Of a DNA stretch of 64,000 nt, positions 60,669 through 64,000 are shown in pieces. The position numbers were made by a program, and so were the translations under genes. The notes under the pieces are model-generated. The model saw nothing but the letters and a program-made list of their open reading frames with translations, was not told the origin of the DNA and searched no databases. The stretch spans positions 4,092,001 through 4,156,000 of the forward strand of contig NZ_CP049015.1 in assembly GCF_011064845.1 (NCBI RefSeq). The letters are read 5' to 3'. The DNA comes from Citrobacter freundii ATCC 8090 = MTCC 1658 = NBRC 12681 (lineage in GTDB: Bacteria; Pseudomonadota; Gammaproteobacteria; Enterobacterales; Enterobacteriaceae). The first letter of the stretch is position 1. Each line of letters begins with the position of its first letter.

Positions 60669-61709
60669 ATGGCCTGGTTTGCCAATCCTGAACGTTACGA
60701 ACAGATGCTCTATCGCTACTGTGGGCGCAGCGGTTTGCGCTTACCCGCTCTATCGCTGGGTTTATGGCACAGTTTTGGGCACGTTCAGGCGCTGGATTCA
60801 CAGCGAGCCCTGTTGCGTAAAGCATTTGATTTAGGCATCACGCATTTTGATTTAGCCAATAACTATGGGCCGCCACCAGGCAGCGCAGAAGAGAATTTTG
60901 GCCGATTACTGCGCGAGGATTTTGCACACTATCGCGATGAACTGATTATCTCCACCAAGGCAGGCTATGACATGTGGCCAGGGCCATACGGTTCTGGCGG
61001 TTCGCGCAAATACCTGCTCGCCAGCCTCGATCAGAGCCTGAAACGCATGGGCCTCGACTATGTCGATATCTTCTACTCGCACCGCGTCGACGAAAATACG
61101 CCAATGGAAGAGACCGCCTCAGCCCTGGCCCACGCCGTACAGAGCGGCAAAGCGCTGTATGTCGGCATCTCATCCTATTCGCCAGAGCGTACGCAGAAAA
61201 TGGCCGAGCTGATGCGGGAATGGAAAATTCCCCTGCTGATCCACCAACCGTCTTACAACCTGCTTAACCGCTGGGTAAACAGCAGCGGCCTGCTGGATAC
61301 GCTGGAATCCAATGGCATGGGCTGCATCGCCTTTACGCCACTGGCTCAGGGACTGCTGACGGGGAAATACCTCAACGGCATTCCGGAAGGTTCACGCATG
61401 CAGCGTGAAGGGAAAAAAGTTCGTGGGCTGACGGAAAATATGCTGACGGAAGAAAATCTTAACAGCCTGCGGTTGCTCAATGAGATGGCGCAACAGCGTG
61501 GACAGTCGATGGCACAAATGGCCTTAAGCTGGCTGCTAAAAGACAACCGGGTGACTTCGGTATTAATTGGCGCCAGTCGACCGGAGCAACTGGAGGAAAA
61601 CGTTCAGGCGTTGGCGAATCTGACGTTCAGCACCGAAGAACTGGCGCAGATCGATAAGCACGTCGCGGACGGTAAGCTGAACCTGTGGCAGGCCTCATCT
61701 GACAAATAG
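60669..61709 (+). CDS. gpr: Aldo-keto reductase, L-glyceraldehyde 3-phosphate reductase
   Basis: 346 aa, the E. coli length (YghZ). AKR14-type reductase; E. coli Gpr uses NADPH to reduce L-glyceraldehyde 3-phosphate and methylglyoxal. Barrel motifs: catalytic D-L-A-N-N-Y-G (Asp/Tyr near 60), S-T-K-A-G (Lys), H-R-V-D (His) and the C-terminal cofactor segment V-L-I-G-A-S-R-P-E-Q-L-E-E-N. Divergent from yghX with GGAGATC as ribosome site. Confidence 0.96.
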   Translation: MAWFANPERYEQMLYRYCGRSGLRLPALSLGLWHSFGHVQALDSQRALLRKAFDLGITHFDLANNYGPPPGSAEENFGRLLREDFAHYRDELIISTKAGYDMWPGPYGSGGSRKYLLASLDQSLKRMGLDYVDIFYSHRVDENTPMEETASALAHAVQSGKALYVGISSYSPERTQKMAELMREWKIPLLIHQPSYNLLNRWVNSSGLLDTLESNGMGCIAFTPLAQGLLTGKYLNGIPEGSRMQREGKKVRGLTENMLTEENLNSLRLLNEMAQQRGQSMAQMALSWLLKDNRVTSVLIGASRPEQLEENVQALANLTFSTEELAQIDKHVADGKLNLWQASSDK

Positions 61710-61722
61710 CCGTATGTAACAT

Positions 61723-61756
61723 CGTGCCGGGTGGCAGCGTAAGCCTCCCCGGCACG
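61723..61756. repeat. REP-like hairpin after gpr
   Basis: CGTGCCGGG...CCCCGGCACG inverted repeat between the gpr stop and the convergent gene; could end both transcripts although it has no T-run. Confidence 0.7.
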
Positions 61757-61777
61757 TAATACGGGCCAGCCAGTCCC

Positions 61778-62281
61778 TCACACCTCTTCCGCTTTGATCT
61801 CCGGGCGTTGATACTCCGGCCACACCAGCGCGACAAGCGCGGGATAAGCCTCCAGACTGAACTCCCTGAAACACTGACGCAGGTTGAGCACGTCCAGGTC
61901 GGCATGCGGGACCTTCTCACCGCTCAAACAGCGCTTTTTAATATTGTCGTAATATTTATACACCGCAGAGTTGAGATCGCTACAACGCCGCTGCGCATCA
62001 AATAATCCAGGTGTCTCATTCAACTCCACCATTGTCATCCGCTTGATCGTGGAGTGGATAAAATCGATATATTCGTGATTAACGCGCCAATACCAGACCG
62101 GCGTAATCGAATTCATCAATACCGAGAAATGGTCCTCGCCTTCTTCTTTACTCAGCATTTCCGGCTGGTTTTCAGAGTGCCCATTTTCGGCATGTCGGTT
62201 TTTATTTGCACTGCGCATTAACAAAAGTACCCCGCAGGTCAGCAATAGCAGGGTAATAACAGAATAAAATATACTGTTCAT
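61778..62281 (-). CDS. Unrecognised membrane-anchored protein
   Basis: 167 aa that I do not recognise. A single N-terminal hydrophobic helix (about residues 4-21, rich in Leu/Val/Thr) followed by basic R-S-A-N-K-N-R suggests an inner-membrane anchor with the remainder in the cytoplasm. The soluble part is mixed acidic/basic, with W-Y-W-R-V near 62 and Y-K-Y-Y-D-N-I-K-K-R-C near 113. Convergent with gpr, and divergent from the AT-rich pair that follows; the shared intergenic region is 104 bases. Confidence 0.75.
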   Translation of the reverse strand: MNSIFYSVITLLLLTCGVLLLMRSANKNRHAENGHSENQPEMLSKEEGEDHFSVLMNSITPVWYWRVNHEYIDFIHSTIKRMTMVELNETPGLFDAQRRCSDLNSAVYKYYDNIKKRCLSGEKVPHADLDVLNLRQCFREFSLEAYPALVALVWPEYQRPEIKAEEV

Positions 62282-62385
62282 ATACTGGCTCCATTTTTTT
62301 TGATTTTAAAATTACGCCATGCTATTGTCAACGCGGCCTGGTTTATTTAAAACAACATATCATTGGCATCAAAGGATATTTCAAC

Positions 62386-62790
62386 ATGCTTCCCGAGCAT
62401 CTTGTTCCCTCGCACTTTCACTTATCCAGCCCCGCTACCAATACCAATCCCGTAGATAATAGTGAAAATTTGACTCAGGGAAAGAGAACATTAAGCGATT
62501 ACGAATCCGATATTTTGATTAGCTCAACGGCTACCGGTCAGTCACGAAATATGCTATTTGAAGAGTGCGACCGTCATTTAAAAGAGCGTCTGTTTCGTGC
62601 AGCAAAAATTGAGTCATTCTCTCGCCTGCTCAATTCACTACAAGCAGAAGGCGATATTAACGCACAAGAATTAAGTAAAATTTTGACTCAAAAAACAGCC
62701 ATCATAAATGAACAGGGCAACAAAATTTGGCTTAATTTAATTACGCGTGAAACCAGCGACCCTATTTTTTATTCTCTGGAAAAGAAATAA
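62386..62790 (+). CDS. Unrecognised protein, first of an AT-rich gene pair
   Basis: 134 aa, not recognised. A Ser/Thr/Asn/Pro-rich N terminus (about 1-45) is followed by a mainly helical region with E-C-D-R-H-L-K-E-R-L-F-R-A-A-K and an L-S-K-I-L-T-Q-K segment. Base composition is clearly richer in A+T than the flanking gpr and exbD. No signal peptide. The next gene starts one base after its stop, so they are probably translated together. The flexible N terminus is also seen in secreted effectors, but no secretion system is nearby, so that is only a possibility. Confidence 0.7.
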   Translation: MLPEHLVPSHFHLSSPATNTNPVDNSENLTQGKRTLSDYESDILISSTATGQSRNMLFEECDRHLKERLFRAAKIESFSRLLNSLQAEGDINAQELSKILTQKTAIINEQGNKIWLNLITRETSDPIFYSLEKK

Positions 62791-62791
62791 A

Positions 62792-63199
62792 ATGAAAGAT
62801 GTTGAGGATAACAATGTTTATTTGGCTTTAGATAACCATAAAAGCGATGAGTTTGTCTTAAAGCAAAATTTAGCCGTGTTGATTGCCAATAAAAACGCGA
62901 CGCTGGAAAGCGTTGCTCAGGAGATAGTCTCTATTCCCGCTGCACTGGTGCGGATGAAATGGCAAAATCGGCGTGAAATTTACACGCTACAGGCTAAAGA
63001 AGAGATCTACGGTGCCGCGATCGAAGCCATTATGGAGCAGCAACCAGAACTGCGGGACAAAATCATGGCCCGACTGGAAAGCACCTACCAGCATATACTC
63101 GCACGGGAAACGGCCACCTTACGCCTGACACGAAAGCTGTCTGAAGGGAACTACGAACCCACCAGGATAACCACGGTCGCGTTAGACGAGAACAGATAA
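62792..63199 (+). CDS. Unrecognised protein, second of an AT-rich gene pair
   Basis: 135 aa from the ATG at 62792, not recognised; a longer frame inside the preceding gene is not needed. Predicted to be almost all helical and soluble. A Q-N-L-A-V-L-I-A-N-K-N-A-T-L-E-S-V-A-Q-E start could be a small helix-turn-helix; the middle (Q-A-K-E-E-I-Y-G-A-A-I-E-A-I-M-E) is heptad-like. A+T-rich first half as in its partner. Coupled to the upstream gene; followed by a REP-like palindrome and convergent exbD. Confidence 0.7.
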   Translation: MKDVEDNNVYLALDNHKSDEFVLKQNLAVLIANKNATLESVAQEIVSIPAALVRMKWQNRREIYTLQAKEEIYGAAIEAIMEQQPELRDKIMARLESTYQHILARETATLRLTRKLSEGNYEPTRITTVALDENR

Positions 63200-63235
63200 G
63201 AACAGGTATGCGAGAGAGTTGAATCAGGAGATGCA

Positions 63236-63265
63236 CGCCGGGTAAGGCGGCAACCATTACCCGGC
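63236..63265. repeat. REP-like palindrome before exbD
   Basis: CGCCGGGTAAGGCGG...TTACCCGGC, in the gap between convergent genes. Confidence 0.75.
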
Positions 63266-63276
63266 AATGAGGAGGA

Positions 63277-63702
63277 TTACTTCGCTTTCACAGTCTCTTC
63301 GCCAACCAGACCAATCTTCAGGAAGCCCGCCTGATGCAGCGTATCCATAACCTTCATCATGGTCTCATAATCAACGGTTTTATCTGCCCGGAAGAAAATG
63401 GTGGTGTCTTTCTTCCCATCTGTCAGTGCATTTAACTCGCTAATCATGGTGTCATCCGTCACCTGATTGTTGCCAATAAACATACTTTTATCGGCTTTAA
63501 CAGACAGGTATACCGGCTTTTCCGGACGCGGCTGCGGCGTGCTGGTGGAGGCAGGAAGATTCACTTTCACATCCACCGTTGCCAACGGTGCGGCCACCAT
63601 AAAAATGATCAATAAAACCAACATAACGTCGATAAACGGCGTCACGTTGATTTCATGCATTTCACCGTTATCGTCCAGGTTTTCATTAAAGCTCATTGCC
63701 AT
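63277..63702 (-). CDS. exbD: TonB-system accessory protein ExbD
   Basis: 141 aa, the E. coli length. One membrane helix near residues 23-43 carries the essential Asp25 in T-P-F-I-D-V-M-L-V-L. The periplasmic domain follows (I-G-N-N-Q-V-T-D). With ExbB it couples proton motive force to TonB for siderophore and B12 uptake. It begins 6 bases after exbB. Confidence 0.97.
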   Translation of the reverse strand: MAMSFNENLDDNGEMHEINVTPFIDVMLVLLIIFMVAAPLATVDVKVNLPASTSTPQPRPEKPVYLSVKADKSMFIGNNQVTDDTMISELNALTDGKKDTTIFFRADKTVDYETMMKVMDTLHQAGFLKIGLVGEETVKAK

Positions 63703-63708
63703 GGAACA

Positions 63709-64000
63709 TTATCCTACACGTAATTTCTGCGCTGCACGTACCGGATGCGCGGATGCGCTTGCGTTCAGGTCCAGATCGCGACTTTGCAGTAACAGCACCT
63801 GTGCCGCGACGTCACCCAGCATCGCTTTATAGCTGCCAATCTGACGTGCGAAAATGTTGTAGATAACAACCGCTGGAATTGCTGCGACCAGACCAATTGC
63901 GGTCGCTAACAGCGCTTCTGCGATACCCGGCGCAACAACGGCCAGGTTGGTCGTTTGAGTTTGTGCAATCCCGATGAAGCTATTCATGATGCCCCATACG
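63709..64000 (-). CDS. exbB: TonB-system proton channel protein ExbB, C-terminal part (cut by window edge)
   Basis: Partial; the frame is open to the right edge, giving [11 protein letters not shown] upstream of the last internal ATG at 63987. This covers the last ~96 residues of ExbB: the end of the second membrane helix, the third with [18 protein letters not shown], and the cytoplasmic tail. Thr181 of the E. coli numbering falls in A-L-L-A-T. First gene of exbB-exbD. Confidence 0.96.
   Translation of the reverse strand, partial: VWGIMNSFIGIAQTQTTNLAVVAPGIAEALLATAIGLVAAIPAVVIYNIFARQIGSYKAMLGDVAAQVLLLQSRDLDLNASASAHPVRAAQKLRVG

Noticed and set aside
62386..63199. Toxin-antitoxin module for the AT-rich gene pair
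   Set aside because: Sizes (134 and 135 aa) and sequences match no toxin or antitoxin motif I can see, so no functional label is justified.

Overview
The window is a contiguous stretch of enterobacterial chromosome. Nearly every gene has a recognisable Escherichia coli or Salmonella counterpart in the expected order (scp operon, yggE-argO-mscS, fbaA-pgk-epd, tktA, loiP, speBA, metK, galP, sprT, endA through speC, pheV, gss, yghU, hyb, yghW, gpr, exbDB). It has E. coli-like genes (methylmalonyl-CoA scp operon, yghW, gpr) together with loci I associate with Salmonella (a PPC-domain gene plus ECF transporter cassette between epd and tktA, a chemoreceptor after yghW). That mix suggests Citrobacter or a close relative; this is inference from gene content and not a phylogeny.

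Layout. 1-4.7 kb: propionate-forming succinate decarboxylation operon scpA(partial)-argK-scpB-scpC, with LysR gene scpR convergent. 4.8-7.4 kb: yggE, argO, mscS. 7.5-11 kb: epd-pgk-fbaA, with a Cra-like operator upstream of epd. 11.3-14.35 kb: five tightly packed plus-strand genes (PPC/DUF296 protein, ECF S component, EcfT, two ATPases) behind an FNR-like promoter. 14.4-25.9 kb: tktA, loiP, speB, speA with the small ORF yqgB, metK, galP with GalR and CRP sites, sprT, endA. 25.9-33.1 kb: housekeeping genes rsmE-gshB, yqgE-ruvX and yggS-yggT-yggU-rdgB-hemW, with the orphan PilT-like yggR on the other strand. 33.2-41.5 kb: yggM, ansB, yggN, trmB-yggL, mutY-yggX, mltC, nupG. 41.5-50.6 kb: speC, yqgA, tRNA-Phe, gss, a YdeP-like molybdopterin oxidoreductase, yghU. 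50.6-57.2 kb: complete hydrogenase-2 operon hybOABCDEFG. 57.4-64 kb: yghW, a chemoreceptor, an intact yghX, gpr, three unrecognised genes and exbD-exbB(partial).

Functional themes. Polyamine metabolism is concentrated here: arginine decarboxylase, agmatinase, ornithine decarboxylase, S-adenosylmethionine synthetase and glutathionylspermidine synthetase. Anaerobic genes recur too (hydrogenase-2, asparaginase II, and by promoter inference the ECF cassette). Intergenic spaces hold REP/BIME-type palindromes and ordinary intrinsic terminators. I see no prophage, insertion sequence or CRISPR array, and no integrase beside the tRNA-Phe gene.

The least explained parts are the PPC-ECF operon, whose two ATPases carry complementary defects that predict one degenerate and one intact ATP site; the AT-rich gene pair at 62.4-63.2 kb; a 28-bp inverted repeat abutting the yghW ribosome binding site; and a terminator-like hairpin just upstream of speB.
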